Shown: positions 34,641 to 43,544, counted from the stretch's first letter. The stretch: 64,000 nucleotides of DNA from Gemmatimonadetes bacterium 2013_60CM_65_52 (GCA_002215645.1 NGFI01000002.1:513406-577405); one strand, 5' to 3'. The notes: generated by a model from the sequence alone, not told the origin. Translations and numbers: made by a program.

Positions 34641-35234
34641 TCACCGCACGAACATTCGCATCTTCCTGTCGATGCGAGCGAAGAGCGCGGGAATATCCAT
34701 CACCAGCGGCTCACCTCCGCGCGGCGCCCATTCGAACCGGTCGCGCAGCAGTTCGGGCGTCTCCTGTGCAGGTCGCCAGCGCTCGAAGAGTTGCGCATCG
34801 AGATCGACGATCCAGTATTCCTCGGCGCCGTTGTCCAGGTAGAAGTCGCGCTTTTTCACGCGATCGGCGCGGAGCGAGCTTGGCGACAGCACTTCGACCG
34901 CGAGCAGCAGCGATTTGACGTCCGGCCACTGAAGCACGTCCGCCATGATTCTGGTTTCAGCGGGGATCACGAAGACATCTGGCTGCGTGATTGTGCCGGG
35001 CTTCAACTCCAGGTCCGACGGCGACGTGACCGCCAGGCCGATGGGCTCGCGGGCGAGATACGCCTCGAGCACGGTCCAGACTTCCGTCGTCGCAATCTGG
35101 TGGATGAGGCCGGGCGCTGGTGTCACCAGAAGCTCGCCGGCAATGAACTCGTACCGGGGCCACGCGCGCTCCTCGCTTGTGAGAGCACGAACGTCGGCGG
35201 TCGTCCAGCGGCGTCGGATCGCAGGCATGGCCAT
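34641..35234 (-). CDS. Uma2-family (DUF820) putative restriction-fold nuclease
   Basis: A 197-residue protein starting MAMPAIRRRWTTADVRALTS at the ATG at 35234; an upstream in-frame TTG at 35264 is less likely. Uma2 features are YEFIAGELLVTPAPGLIHQ, ITQPDVFVI (Asp), LAVEVLSPSS (Glu), RVKKRDFYLDNGAEEYWIVDLD. The fold is PD-(D/E)xK-like, and the residues D, E and K of the active site are present. Function in bacteria is unclear; many copies occur per genome and are often mobile. It overlaps an HTH open frame on the same strand, which suggests one of the two is damaged. Confidence 0.88.
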   Translation of the reverse strand: MAMPAIRRRWTTADVRALTSEERAWPRYEFIAGELLVTPAPGLIHQIATTEVWTVLEAYLAREPIGLAVTSPSDLELKPGTITQPDVFVIPAETRIMADVLQWPDVKSLLLAVEVLSPSSLRADRVKKRDFYLDNGAEEYWIVDLDAQLFERWRPAQETPELLRDRFEWAPRGGEPLVMDIPALFARIDRKMRMFVR

Positions 35235-35661
35235 AGTCTGCTCGGCGAAGGAGAGAGTTGGCAAGAAGGATACGGGCGGCTAGACCGGATGGTCCCCGGA
35301 CGGCGTCGTCGAGCTCCTCGACGTCGGGATCTGAGAGCAGTGTTGCCGTACACTCCGCGACGAAGGTTTTGATCGAGAGCGGTATGTACTGCATCTCCTC
35401 GACGCGTGCTGGAAAGACGTAGTGGAGGCCGTGTTCGACGAAGTCCAGAAATGCATGTCGATTGACGCGCCTCCAAGCGTCGACAAGCCCCGCCTCGACC
35501 AAACGTCGCACACCCTTATGAGCTGTGCTGACGTTCATGCCGAGCCCATCTGCAATTCGCTTGGATGTCGCTCCTGCAAGCACATTCGCCCTTGCAAGGC
35601 GTACCAGCACATCCAGCAGGATGCCAGCCGGCGGCTCGCCCCCTATTGGCTCGCCGAGCAT
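34957..35661 (-). CDS. Winged-helix protein, probably truncated or frameshifted
   Basis: An open frame of 234 residues whose first ~90 residues look real: LLDVLVRLARANVLAGATSK, an HTH (RIADGLGMNVSTAHKGVRRLVEAGL) and AFLDFVEHGLHYVFPARV, a segment I recall from a family of regulators near accessory genes. Beyond about residue 125 the frame runs into the Uma2 gene in another register and becomes Arg/His-rich shadow sequence, so the true C-terminus is missing or shifted. The ATG at 35661 abuts the left arm of a large inverted repeat. I infer a decayed gene; the first 380 bases are the supported part. Confidence 0.45.
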   Translation of the reverse strand: MLGEPIGGEPPAGILLDVLVRLARANVLAGATSKRIADGLGMNVSTAHKGVRRLVEAGLVDAWRRVNRHAFLDFVEHGLHYVFPARVEEMQYIPLSIKTFVAECTATLLSDPDVEELDDAVRGPSGLAARILLANSLLRRADYGHACDPTPLDDRRRSCSHKRGARVAPVRVHCRRASGDTSARPHPPDCDDGSLDRARGVSRPRAHRPGGHVAVGPGVEARHNHAARCLRDPR

Positions 35662-35715
35662 AGTGTATCATGTATGCTACTTTAACACGCCTAATGAAGC
35701 ATACATGACACACTA
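35661..35715. promoter_or_regulatory. Large inverted repeat in the hth/hipB divergent region
   Basis: Arms TAGTGTATCATGTATGCT (35661-35678) and the reverse complement AGCATACATGACACACTA (35698-35715) match at 17 of 18 positions around a 19-base spacer. The region is strongly AT-rich. A TTGACG (35731) and the AT-rich runs GCATATATAG and GCATATATGAG before the hipB ATG give further candidate promoter or operator elements. Likely a regulatory site between the two divergent genes. Confidence 0.6.
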
Positions 35716-35802
35716 GCACGAAAATGATCATTGACGGGACAAAAACAGTAGTGTAGCATATATAGGACATTAAGTCAGATAATGCTGCATATATGAGGCG
35801 CT

Positions 35803-36135
35803 ATGAAGTCAGCGACCAACGACACGCTCCCCAGCCCCGTCCGCCGCGCCCTCGTCAAATTCGGCGCTGACATCTCCGTGGGGCGCCGACGTCGTGGCAT
35901 CACGACCGTCATGATGGCCGAGCGACTTGGCATCGCGCGCACCACGTACGACCGCCTGGAGAACGGGGACCCGAGCGTCGCCATCGGGACGTACATGATG
36001 GCATTGTTCGTTCTTGGGCTCGGCACGCCCGTCGCCGATCTGGCGGACCCCCGAGCGGACGAGACGGGGACGCTGCTCGAGTCCGAGCACCTACCCAAGC
36101 GCGTCCGGCCCAAGCGAGAGCCGCAGCCCAAATGA
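35803..36135 (+). CDS. hipB: HipB-like XRE antitoxin
   Basis: A 110-residue protein with an XRE helix-turn-helix (FGADISVGRRRRGITTVMMA, RLGIARTTYDRLENGDPSVAIG). The basic, proline-rich tail probably contacts the kinase. Its stop overlaps the hipA start by four bases (ATGA), the typical antitoxin-first order. It should repress its own operon together with HipA by binding the palindromic DNA upstream. Confidence 0.92.
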   Translation: MKSATNDTLPSPVRRALVKFGADISVGRRRRGITTVMMAERLGIARTTYDRLENGDPSVAIGTYMMALFVLGLGTPVADLADPRADETGTLLESEHLPKRVRPKREPQPK

Positions 36136-37424
36136 AACGCACCATCGGGGTAGCCCTCGGCAACAGCGGCCGGCGCATGGGCGTCCTGCGGTATAACGGG
36201 GATGGCGCGCGCGAAAGCGCGTCGTTCGAGTACGATGCCGAGTGGCTCGCGGCGCCCGATCGCTTCCGCATCGACCCAGCGTTGCCGCTGGTCGCCGGTC
36301 CGCAGTTCCACAAGCGGCGCGAGGGCGGGTCGATCTTCCCGGGCACCATCGCCGACTCCGAGCCGGACGGCTGGGCAGCCAAGGTCATCCTGCGCGATCA
36401 CGGGAAGCGCCGTGCCCTGGCCAAGGCCGCCGGCGAGGCGCACCCCGCGCTCGCCGGGGCGATGGATTTTCTGCTCGAAGTCGATGACTTCAGCCGGGTC
36501 GGTGCGCTCCGCTTCTACGACGAGTCGGGCATCTTCCGCCGTCCGCGCGAAGATGGAGGGCGCGCGGCCCCACCGTTGATCGAACTCGACCACCTGCTGT
36601 CCTCGAGCCGAGCCGTCGAGATGAACACGGAGACGGAAGCCGACCTGGCTTACCTGCGCGGGCGCGGCACGTCGCTCCAGGGCGTCCGCCCGAAGTGCAC
36701 CGTGCTCGATGACGACGGCGGCCTCTCGATCGGCAAGTTCCCGAGTGTGAAGGACGAGCGCGCGGTCACGAAGGCTGAGATCCTCGCGCTGACGCTCGCC
36801 GCCGACGCCGGCATCCGGGCGGCGCACGGGCGACTTGTGTCAAGCGACGGGATCCCCGTGGCGCTCGTCCGCCGCTTCGACCGCGTTGATGGCGAACGCT
36901 TGATGTATCTCTCCGCCGCCACGCTCATGGGGGCCACCGCCGGTGGGCACACCGAGCACACGTACGCCGAGATGGTCGACACCATCCGCATCTTCGGCGC
37001 GGCCCCGCAGGAGGACATCGAGGAGCTGTGGCGCCGCGTCGCCTTCTCCATTCTCATCACGAACGTCGACGATCACTTGCACAACCACGGCTTCCTGCAT
37101 GTCGAACGTGAGACCTGGCGCCTAGCCCCCGCCTTCGACGTGAACCCGTTCCCTGACAAGCTGCGGGAGCTCAAGACGTGGGTGAGCGAAGAGACGGGTC
37201 CGGCGGCGTCCGTCGAGGCCCTCATGTCGGCAGTGCCCTACTTCGGGCTCAAGCTCGATCGTGCGCGCCAGGTGCTCGGTGAGGTGGAATCCGCGGTGGC
37301 GCAGTGGCGTACACGCGGCGCGGAGTTCGGGATGACCGACGTGGAACTCGACGAGTTCGTCGACGCCTTCGAGCACGACGAGCGACTCGCGGCCCAGTCC
37401 GAAAGTGGGCACGTTTCGACGTAA
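36132..37424 (+). CDS. hipA: HipA-like serine/threonine kinase toxin
   Basis: A 430-residue HipA-family kinase. The nucleotide-binding GVRPK loop, the catalytic ITNVDDHLHNHGFLH (Asp313-Asp314, His315, Asn318) and the metal-binding APAFDVNP are all intact, as is the N-terminal HipA region with GTIADSEPDGWAAKV. HipA phosphorylates aminoacyl-tRNA synthetases (GltX in E. coli) and induces persistence. Coupled to hipB by ATGA overlap. The target here is unknown. Confidence 0.94.
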   Translation: MKRTIGVALGNSGRRMGVLRYNGDGARESASFEYDAEWLAAPDRFRIDPALPLVAGPQFHKRREGGSIFPGTIADSEPDGWAAKVILRDHGKRRALAKAAGEAHPALAGAMDFLLEVDDFSRVGALRFYDESGIFRRPREDGGRAAPPLIELDHLLSSSRAVEMNTETEADLAYLRGRGTSLQGVRPKCTVLDDDGGLSIGKFPSVKDERAVTKAEILALTLAADAGIRAAHGRLVSSDGIPVALVRRFDRVDGERLMYLSAATLMGATAGGHTEHTYAEMVDTIRIFGAAPQEDIEELWRRVAFSILITNVDDHLHNHGFLHVERETWRLAPAFDVNPFPDKLRELKTWVSEETGPAASVEALMSAVPYFGLKLDRARQVLGEVESAVAQWRTRGAEFGMTDVELDEFVDAFEHDERLAAQSESGHVST

Positions 37425-37465
37425 GGCGACAGAATGTGCCGCGTCCAGCACGCGCTACAAAGTTC

Positions 37466-38665
37466 TTACTGCACCGCGTTGATCATGTCGAAGATCGGCA
37501 GATACATGGCGACCACCATGCCGCCCACCACCACGCCCAGGAACACGATCATCACCGGTTCCATCAGCGACAGCAGGCCCGACACCGCCGCATCCACTTC
37601 TTCATCATAGAAGTCCGCGATCTTCGACAGCATCTCGTCCAGACCACCCGTCTGTTCGCCGACCGCGATCATCGAGATGACCATCGGCGGAAACACCGCC
37701 GACTTCTGGAGCGGCGCAGCGATCGTCTCACCGCCGGCGATGCTGGCGCGCGACTCCATGATGGCGTCCGAGATGACGCGGTTGCCCGCGGTCTTCGCGG
37801 TGATCTCGAGCCCCTCGAGAATCGAAACGCCCGAACCGATCAGCGTGCCGAGCGTGCGTGTGAACCGCGACACGGCTGACTTCCGGAGCACGTCACCGAG
37901 CACCGGCATCTTTAGCATGAGCTTGTCGATCTGGAGCTTGCCGTTGGACGTAGCGTAGTAGCGCTTCAGCATGGTCACGCCCCCCGCGGTGGCGGCGAGC
38001 ACGATCCACCAGTAGCTCTTGAGAAAACGCGACATGCCGAGGACAACGCGCGTGGGTAGCGGAAGAGCCATGCCCACGCTTGCAAACATCTTCTCGAACA
38101 CGGGAATGACGAAGATGAGCAGCACCACGATAGCGATCGCGGCAACGCTCATGATCACGCCAGGGTAGATCATGGCGCCCTTCACCTTCCGGATGAGGGC
38201 GTCGTTCTTTTCCATGAAGGTGGCGAGACGCATGAGGATGGTGTCGAGAATACCACCCGCCTCGCCGGCAGCGACCATGTTGACGTACAGTTCGCCGAAC
38301 GCCTTGGGATGCTTCCGGAGTGCGTCGGCGACGGTGTGTCCCGACTCGACGTCGAAGACGACGGCATTGGTGACGTCCTTCAGCGCCTTGTTCTCGCTCT
38401 GCTTGCTCAGAATGTCGAGTGCCTGCACGAGGGGCAGGCCGGCGTTGATCATGGTGGAGAACTGCCGGGTGAAGATGACGATGTCGCGCATCGTGATCTT
38501 CCCACTGCCCTTCTTCTTCTTTGCGGTGGCCGCCTCGTCGATCTTGACGACGTTCAGTCGCTGGCGCTTGAGCTGCGCGACGACCTCGTCGCGGTTTGGC
38601 GCGTCGATGGTGGCCGTGCGGAGATCGCCGTTGAGGGCGCGCGCAGTGTACGTAAATGCTGGCAT
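37466..38665 (-). CDS. pilC: Type IV pilus / type II secretion inner-membrane protein PilC (GspF family)
   Basis: A 399-residue protein with two T2SS_F domains, each about 120 residues (MRDIVIFTRQFSTMINAGLPL; SAVSRFTRTLGTLIGSGVSI), and three membrane helices. Typical GERLR-like phrases are AAGEAGGILDTILMRLATFM and AVGEQTGGLDEMLSKIADFY. PilC is the platform that links the PilB/PilT motors to the pilus base. It follows pilT by 39 bases on the same strand. Confidence 0.95.
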   Translation of the reverse strand: MPAFTYTARALNGDLRTATIDAPNRDEVVAQLKRQRLNVVKIDEAATAKKKKGSGKITMRDIVIFTRQFSTMINAGLPLVQALDILSKQSENKALKDVTNAVVFDVESGHTVADALRKHPKAFGELYVNMVAAGEAGGILDTILMRLATFMEKNDALIRKVKGAMIYPGVIMSVAAIAIVVLLIFVIPVFEKMFASVGMALPLPTRVVLGMSRFLKSYWWIVLAATAGGVTMLKRYYATSNGKLQIDKLMLKMPVLGDVLRKSAVSRFTRTLGTLIGSGVSILEGLEITAKTAGNRVISDAIMESRASIAGGETIAAPLQKSAVFPPMVISMIAVGEQTGGLDEMLSKIADFYDEEVDAAVSGLLSLMEPVMIVFLGVVVGGMVVAMYLPIFDMINAVQ

Positions 38666-38704
38666 CGGTCTACCTCAGTGCTGTCTGACGCTGGATCCTG
38701 ACGT

Positions 38705-39856
38705 TCAGCGCTTGGCTCCGGCCATGGCGCCGCCCGAGCCTGCCGGCTTGGGCTTTCCCTCGTCCTCGGGAGTCTGCCCGATCATGCGGAGGAACTCGTT
38801 CTGATCATGCGATGCCCGGAGGCAATCATCAAGGTTCACCTCGCGGCTCATGTACAGATTGTAGAGCGCGTCGTTCATCGTCTGCATGCCGAACTTCTTG
38901 CCCGACTGCATGGTGCTGTAGATCTGATGGATCTTGTCGTCGCGAATGAGGGCACGCACGGCAGGCGTGACGACGAGAATTTCGGCGGCCATCGCGCGGC
39001 CGCGTCCCTTGGCTTTGGGCAGCAACGTCTGCGTCACGATGCCCTCGAGCACGAACGCGAGCTGCGCGCGAACCTGGCTCTGCTGATGGCTCGGGAATAC
39101 GTCGATGATGCGGTTGATGGCCTCGGCGGCGCTGTTGGTGTGCAACGTCGCGAACGCGAGGTGACCAGTTTCGGAGATGGTGAGCGCCGCCTGGATGGTG
39201 TCCAGGTCGCGCATTTCTCCCACGAGAATCACGTCGGGATCCTGCCGGAGGGCGTACTTCAGCGACGCCTGGAAGCTCTTCGTGTCCGTCCCCACCTCGC
39301 GCTGGTTGACGATGCAACCCTGGTGGCGGTGGATGAATTCGATCGGATCCTCGACCGTGATGATGTGGCCGTGCCGCTCCTTGTTGATCTTGTCGATCAT
39401 CGCGGCCAGCGTCGTGCTCTTGCCCGATCCGGTCGGACCGGTCACGAGCACGAGACCGCGCGGACGCTCGGCCATCTTGCGGATGACGTCGGGGAGCTTG
39501 AGGTCGTCGAACGTCTTGATGTTGAACGGAATCTGTCGGATGACCATCGAGACACAGCCGCGCTGCTTGAAGCAGTTGCCGCGGAAACGCGCGAGGTTCT
39601 GGATGCCGAACGAGAAGTCGAGCTCGTCCTCCATCTCGAAACGCTTCTTCTGGTTTTCCGTCAGTACGGAATACGCGAGCTGCAGCGTGTCCTTGGGATT
39701 CATCACGTACTCGACGTTCGAGTTCGTGATCTCGCCGTCGATACGCATCTTGGGCCGCTCGCCGGCGGTGATATGCAAATCGGACGCGCCACGCTCGATG
39801 ACTTCCTCGAGGAGGACGCGAAGGTTGATGCCGGGTGCGGTTGCTGGAGCAGTCAT
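38705..39856 (-). CDS. pilT: Type IV pilus retraction ATPase PilT
   Basis: A 383-residue hexameric ATPase. Walker A GPTGSGKSTT, the Asp box/Walker B ILVGEMRDLDTIQAALT and the His box HLAFATLHTNSAAEAINRII are present, as is the PilT C-terminal motif EFLRMIG near the end. A PxP-rich C-terminal tail (EDEGKPKPAGSGG) extends past the usual end. PilT drives pilus retraction and twitching or DNA uptake. Located between pilB and pilC. Confidence 0.96.
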   Translation of the reverse strand: MTAPATAPGINLRVLLEEVIERGASDLHITAGERPKMRIDGEITNSNVEYVMNPKDTLQLAYSVLTENQKKRFEMEDELDFSFGIQNLARFRGNCFKQRGCVSMVIRQIPFNIKTFDDLKLPDVIRKMAERPRGLVLVTGPTGSGKSTTLAAMIDKINKERHGHIITVEDPIEFIHRHQGCIVNQREVGTDTKSFQASLKYALRQDPDVILVGEMRDLDTIQAALTISETGHLAFATLHTNSAAEAINRIIDVFPSHQQSQVRAQLAFVLEGIVTQTLLPKAKGRGRAMAAEILVVTPAVRALIRDDKIHQIYSTMQSGKKFGMQTMNDALYNLYMSREVNLDDCLRASHDQNEFLRMIGQTPEDEGKPKPAGSGGAMAGAKR

Positions 39857-39863
39857 TTGAGAC

Positions 39864-39914
39864 GGTTTACGGTTTACGGTTCACGGTTCACGGTGCAACA
39901 CCGCATGGTAAACC
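39864..39914. repeat. Tandem heptamer repeat between pilB and pilT
   Basis: Four tandem units GGTTTAC, GGTTTAC, GGTTCAC, GGTTCAC at 39864-39891, followed at 39908-39914 by the reverse complement GTAAACC. The array lies just upstream of the pilT start. Similar GGTGAAC copies precede the hairpin at 19991. Function, if any, is unknown. Confidence 0.6.
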
Positions 39915-39950
39915 GCACAGCCACTAGACGATCTATCCGCGCCCGCGCTA

Positions 39951-41780
39951 CTAGGCGCTGGTCTCGCGAACGACCTGCTCGAGCGTCGTAATTCCCTTCA
40001 TGACCTTCACCCATCCGTCCATGCGGAGGGTCAACATCCCTTCGTCCACCGCCGCATCCTTGATCTCGGCGGCGCCGACGCTCTGGAGGATGAGTCTCCG
40101 GAGATTCGGGCTCATCGGCATGACCTCGTAGACGCCCTGACGGCCCTTCATTCCGGTGCCGTTGCAGGAGTCGCACCCTTTGCCCTTGAAGAAGGGTAGC
40201 TGCATGACCGGCGTATCGAGCGTCACGCTCTGGAGCAACGGCATCGCTTCCTTGGTTGCCTTGATCTTGGCGTTGTCGATCGTCTCCTGCTGGAACCGCA
40301 GGCTCCTCAAAGTGGTATCGGCCCGCACCTTGGCAACGTCGAATTCCTCCGCGCTCGGCGTGTACTGCACCTTGCAGTTCGAGCAGATGCGGCGCAGGAG
40401 GCGCTGGGCGAGCACGAGGTTGAGCGCCGACGCGACGTTGAACGGCTCCAGCCCCATGTCCATGAGGCGCGTCACCGTTTCCGGCGCCGAATTGGTGTGT
40501 AGCGTCGAGAGCACCATGTGGCCAGTGAGCGCCGCCTTGATGGCGATGCCGCCGGTCTCGAGGTCACGGATCTCGCCCACCATGATGATGTTCGGATCCT
40601 GCCGCAGGAACGCCTTGAGCGCCGCGGCGAAGGTCATGCCGATCTCGGTGCGCACGAGCACCTGATTGACGCCGTAGAGGTTGTACTCCACGGGGTCCTC
40701 GGCCGTCATGATGTTGACGTCGATGTTGTTGACCTTCGAGAGCGCCGAGTAGAGCGTGGTGGTCTTGCCAGAGCCGGTTGGGCCGGTGACGAGCACCATG
40801 CCGTACGGATTCGACACGGCCTCCATCAAGTCCTTCTCGGCCTTGGGCTCGATGCCGAACTTCTCGAGATCGAGCGTCAGGTTTCCCTTGTCGAGAATCC
40901 GGAGCACGATCTTTTCGCCGAAGAGTGTGGGAAGGGTCGACACGCGGTAGTCGATGACCTTCTTCGGCATCTTCAGCTTGATGCGCCCGTCCTGCGGCAC
41001 GCGGCGCTCGGCGATGTTGAGCTGCGCCATGATCTTGAAGCGGGAGATGAGCGCCGCCTTCAGCTTCATCGGCGGCTTCATGACCTCCTGGAGCGCTCCG
41101 TCGATACGATACCGGACGCGGATGTCGTGCTCGAAGCACTCGAAGTGAATGTCCGACGCGCCGCGCTTCACGGCGTCGGTGAGGATGGCATTGATGAGCT
41201 TGACGACCGGGGCGTCGTCCATCTGCGCCGAGAGGGCCGCGGCGGAGACGTCCTCTTCCTTCTCCTCGAGGACCTCGATGTCCTCGCCGCCCATGTCGTC
41301 AATCACCGACATCAGGTCGGCGACCTGCGTGTCGACGGCGGTCTCGTACAGCTTCTCGATGACGGTCTTCAGCGTGAACTCGCCGCCGATGACCGGGAAG
41401 ATGTCGTAGCGGGTGATGAACTTCAGGTCATCGAGGACGCCGAGATTGGTCGGATCCGCCATGGCGACGGTGAGCGTGCGGCCGTCGCGCTTGAGGGGGA
41501 GGACCAGGTGTTTGATGGCGAGGTCGCCCGGGATCAGCTTCGCGATGCGGGGATCGACCTCGAACTTCGAGAGGTCCACGGCCGGCATCTTGTGCTGGCG
41601 GGCCAGCATCTTCGTCAGCTCAGTCTCGGGAATGAAGCCGAGCTTGACGAGGTTGTACCCTACCCGGGTTCCGCTCTGGCGCTGTTCCTGGAGCGCTTTT
41701 TCAAGCTGCTCGCGCGTAATGAGCCCCTCGCGGACGAGGAGATCGCCGAGGCGTTCGCTGGAAGCGGCCGGAGCAGCCAT
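39951..41780 (-). CDS. pilB: Type IV pilus assembly ATPase PilB
   Basis: A 609-residue ATPase. The N-terminal MshEN-type domain (LGDLLVREGLITREQLEKAL) is followed by the catalytic part: Walker A GPTGSGKTTT, VEYNLYGVNQVLVRTEIGMT, Walker B IIMVGEIRDLETGGIAIKAA, and the tetracysteine zinc site CSNCKV...CDSCNGTG. PilB powers pilus extension. The frame is open upstream to 42485, but the ATG at 41780 begins the MshEN domain. First gene of the pilB-pilT-pilC set. Confidence 0.96.
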   Translation of the reverse strand: MAAPAASSERLGDLLVREGLITREQLEKALQEQRQSGTRVGYNLVKLGFIPETELTKMLARQHKMPAVDLSKFEVDPRIAKLIPGDLAIKHLVLPLKRDGRTLTVAMADPTNLGVLDDLKFITRYDIFPVIGGEFTLKTVIEKLYETAVDTQVADLMSVIDDMGGEDIEVLEEKEEDVSAAALSAQMDDAPVVKLINAILTDAVKRGASDIHFECFEHDIRVRYRIDGALQEVMKPPMKLKAALISRFKIMAQLNIAERRVPQDGRIKLKMPKKVIDYRVSTLPTLFGEKIVLRILDKGNLTLDLEKFGIEPKAEKDLMEAVSNPYGMVLVTGPTGSGKTTTLYSALSKVNNIDVNIMTAEDPVEYNLYGVNQVLVRTEIGMTFAAALKAFLRQDPNIIMVGEIRDLETGGIAIKAALTGHMVLSTLHTNSAPETVTRLMDMGLEPFNVASALNLVLAQRLLRRICSNCKVQYTPSAEEFDVAKVRADTTLRSLRFQQETIDNAKIKATKEAMPLLQSVTLDTPVMQLPFFKGKGCDSCNGTGMKGRQGVYEVMPMSPNLRRLILQSVGAAEIKDAAVDEGMLTLRMDGWVKVMKGITTLEQVVRETSA

Positions 41781-41904
41781 ATCTGAAGGGCGACGGCGGA
41801 GGGAAAGCGCGAGCGACGGGACAGGAAGTCCCGCTGGAAAAGCCGGATTTTGAAGGTCGCGCTGTGTCGATGACGTGTCAAGAAATCCGCACGCAACAAA
41901 CCCT

Positions 41905-42819
41905 TCAGGGAAGCAGTCTTGCGGGCAGATTCGGCCTGAAATCGCACGGAGTGGTGCTGCCGGCCGCCAGGCACGCACGGGCGCGTCCGACGGCTGCGTC
42001 GATGGTGCCAAAGCCGACTTGGTCAGTGGGGAGTTCCACGTGCCCCCAGTCCCAGGTGCGTTCGGGAGTTCCCAGAAGCTTGAAGGATATACCCGTGCCG
42101 GTTTCGTATTTCGCGACCCACCGGCGGAACGCGATCCAATCCGAAACGCGTCGGGAGCGCTTTCCCTTTGGCGTATCGACTTCCACGTCGACGGCCCGGC
42201 CGTAGGAATGATTGGAGGTGAGCGTGTGGGTGTGTCCACCACCGCGCGCCATGAGTGCGGCTTCTCGGCGGGGCGAACGGTAGGTGGTTTTGACGGTGAG
42301 GTGAAATCCCGCAGCACGAGCATCCCCCAGCATGCGCTCGAAGATCGGCCGCGCCTCGGGATCGAGATCGGCGAGCGAGGTGCTTCCCGCGTCGCCGGTC
42401 TGCGGGGCGAAGGCACTGGGCTTGGAGGCTCGAACACGCCGCTCGGCCTGTTCCCACGATTCGCCCGGGAGACGAACGGACACATACCCGATGCGATAAC
42501 TGTTGACGTAGCATGTTCGGCAGCGCTTCACCTCCGTGTCGTACTTGAGGATGCCCTCCTCGGTGGAATCGGAGACATATAGATGATGCGGGTTCTCGAT
42601 TCCGTACGCATGCAGCAGGAGGGCTGAGTCCTCCGCCGAGAACGCGCGCGTGAGCGCGTAGTGAGGAACTCCGCGGTCGTCGGTGCCCTCGAACTCCGCG
42701 TCCGTAGTGTCACCGCGGGCAATCGAGGCCGCTACAGCTCCGCTGTCCTCCGCGGATCCTGCCGGCCCTGCGTGGCTGCACGCGAACATGAGCGTGCAGC
42801 CGAGCAGCATGCGCCTCAC
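41905..42819 (-). CDS. M15-type peptidase (D-Ala-D-Ala carboxypeptidase-like) lipoprotein
   Basis: A 304-residue protein with a short lipoprotein-like signal (MLLGCTLMFACSHA). The C-terminal part carries an M15/VanY-like zinc site: KTTYRSPRREAALM, SNHSYGRAVDVEVD (His, Asp) and WDWGHVELP (His). Such enzymes trim peptidoglycan stem peptides. A middle region with CRTCYVNSYRIGYVSVRLPGE has no clear match. The start overlaps the stop of the upstream lipoprotein gene by four bases (ATGA). Confidence 0.8.
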   Translation of the reverse strand: MRRMLLGCTLMFACSHAGPAGSAEDSGAVAASIARGDTTDAEFEGTDDRGVPHYALTRAFSAEDSALLLHAYGIENPHHLYVSDSTEEGILKYDTEVKRCRTCYVNSYRIGYVSVRLPGESWEQAERRVRASKPSAFAPQTGDAGSTSLADLDPEARPIFERMLGDARAAGFHLTVKTTYRSPRREAALMARGGGHTHTLTSNHSYGRAVDVEVDTPKGKRSRRVSDWIAFRRWVAKYETGTGISFKLLGTPERTWDWGHVELPTDQVGFGTIDAAVGRARACLAAGSTTPCDFRPNLPARLLP

Positions 42820-43544
42820 TGTTTCGTAAAGACTTTCTCGAGCTCGTCTACCTCATCGAGGAACGGCGTGGCGAGCTTGGCGTACTGCGACGGCGCCTTC
42901 GCAGCTCTGATGCGTGAGACGAGCGAGTCGGTGTGCTGCATCGCTACCGCGCCCTGATGCTTTTCCACTGACGGACGGAGCGCCTTCCATGTGTCCTGTA
43001 TGTCCACTGACACCTGGGCGAGCTTCGCCGCGTTCTGTTCGGCGGACCAGATCTCGAGCTCGCGGCCATAGTAGTCGAGCAGGAGCACCTGCACCGGCGT
43101 AACGGGCTGGAACGCATCCGTCATTTTCGCGGACAGGAAGGTGACGCGGTTGGCGGCCTTCATGGCGGCAGTGCGCTGCTTCTGTGAGACCGCCTGCCGC
43201 AGCGAATCGATGACGGGAATGAGACGCCGAGTCTCCGCGGAGAGCCGGGGATCATTCGTAGGAAGTGCTTTTGCGGCGCGATCGAGGGAATCCAACAGTG
43301 CGTTGGCATTCGTCCAATTGGATGCCCTGGCCTGGTCGTACAGGTCTTCGCCGTAAGTGCCGACGGCGGCGACATCGGCCGCCGGGCTGGCGGACGTGCT
43401 GTCCGCAGCGCGAACGCCTGAGGCGGGCGCGGCGGGCGAGGTCTCGGTGGAGACGGCGCCCGACGCGCTGTCGGTCTTGAGCGGTCCGCGCTGGTTGCAG
43501 GCGAGGAGAGCGAGCGGAGTGAGAAGCAGAGCGAGCTGACGCAT
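42816..43544 (-). CDS. Predicted lipoprotein, helical, function unknown
   Basis: A 242-residue lipoprotein (MRQLALLLTPLALLACNQ, lipid at Cys16) with an Ala/Ser/Thr-rich linker and a helical domain from ~65 onward (LYDQARASNWTNANALLDSL, QKQRTAAMKAANRVTF, VQVLLLDYYGRELEIWSAEQ). A good AGGAGG precedes the ATG at 43544; an open frame further upstream is ignored. Looks like four-helix-bundle metal or ligand binding lipoproteins but no motif is decisive. Coupled to the M15-like peptidase gene. Confidence 0.7.
   Translation of the reverse strand: MRQLALLLTPLALLACNQRGPLKTDSASGAVSTETSPAAPASGVRAADSTSASPAADVAAVGTYGEDLYDQARASNWTNANALLDSLDRAAKALPTNDPRLSAETRRLIPVIDSLRQAVSQKQRTAAMKAANRVTFLSAKMTDAFQPVTPVQVLLLDYYGRELEIWSAEQNAAKLAQVSVDIQDTWKALRPSVEKHQGAVAMQHTDSLVSRIRAAKAPSQYAKLATPFLDEVDELEKVFTKQ

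Noticed and set aside
39864-39914. CRISPR array
   Set aside because: Repeats are 7 bases in tandem with no spacers and no cas genes are present.
40518-41786. A 422-residue frame opposite pilB
   Set aside because: Composition is Leu/Arg/Glu/His rich without any motif, and pilB on the other strand has all catalytic motifs.
39951-42485. Extended pilB start at 42485
   Set aside because: The extra N-terminus is Pro/Ser/Arg-rich sequence opposite to the M15-like coding pattern; the MshEN domain begins at 41780.
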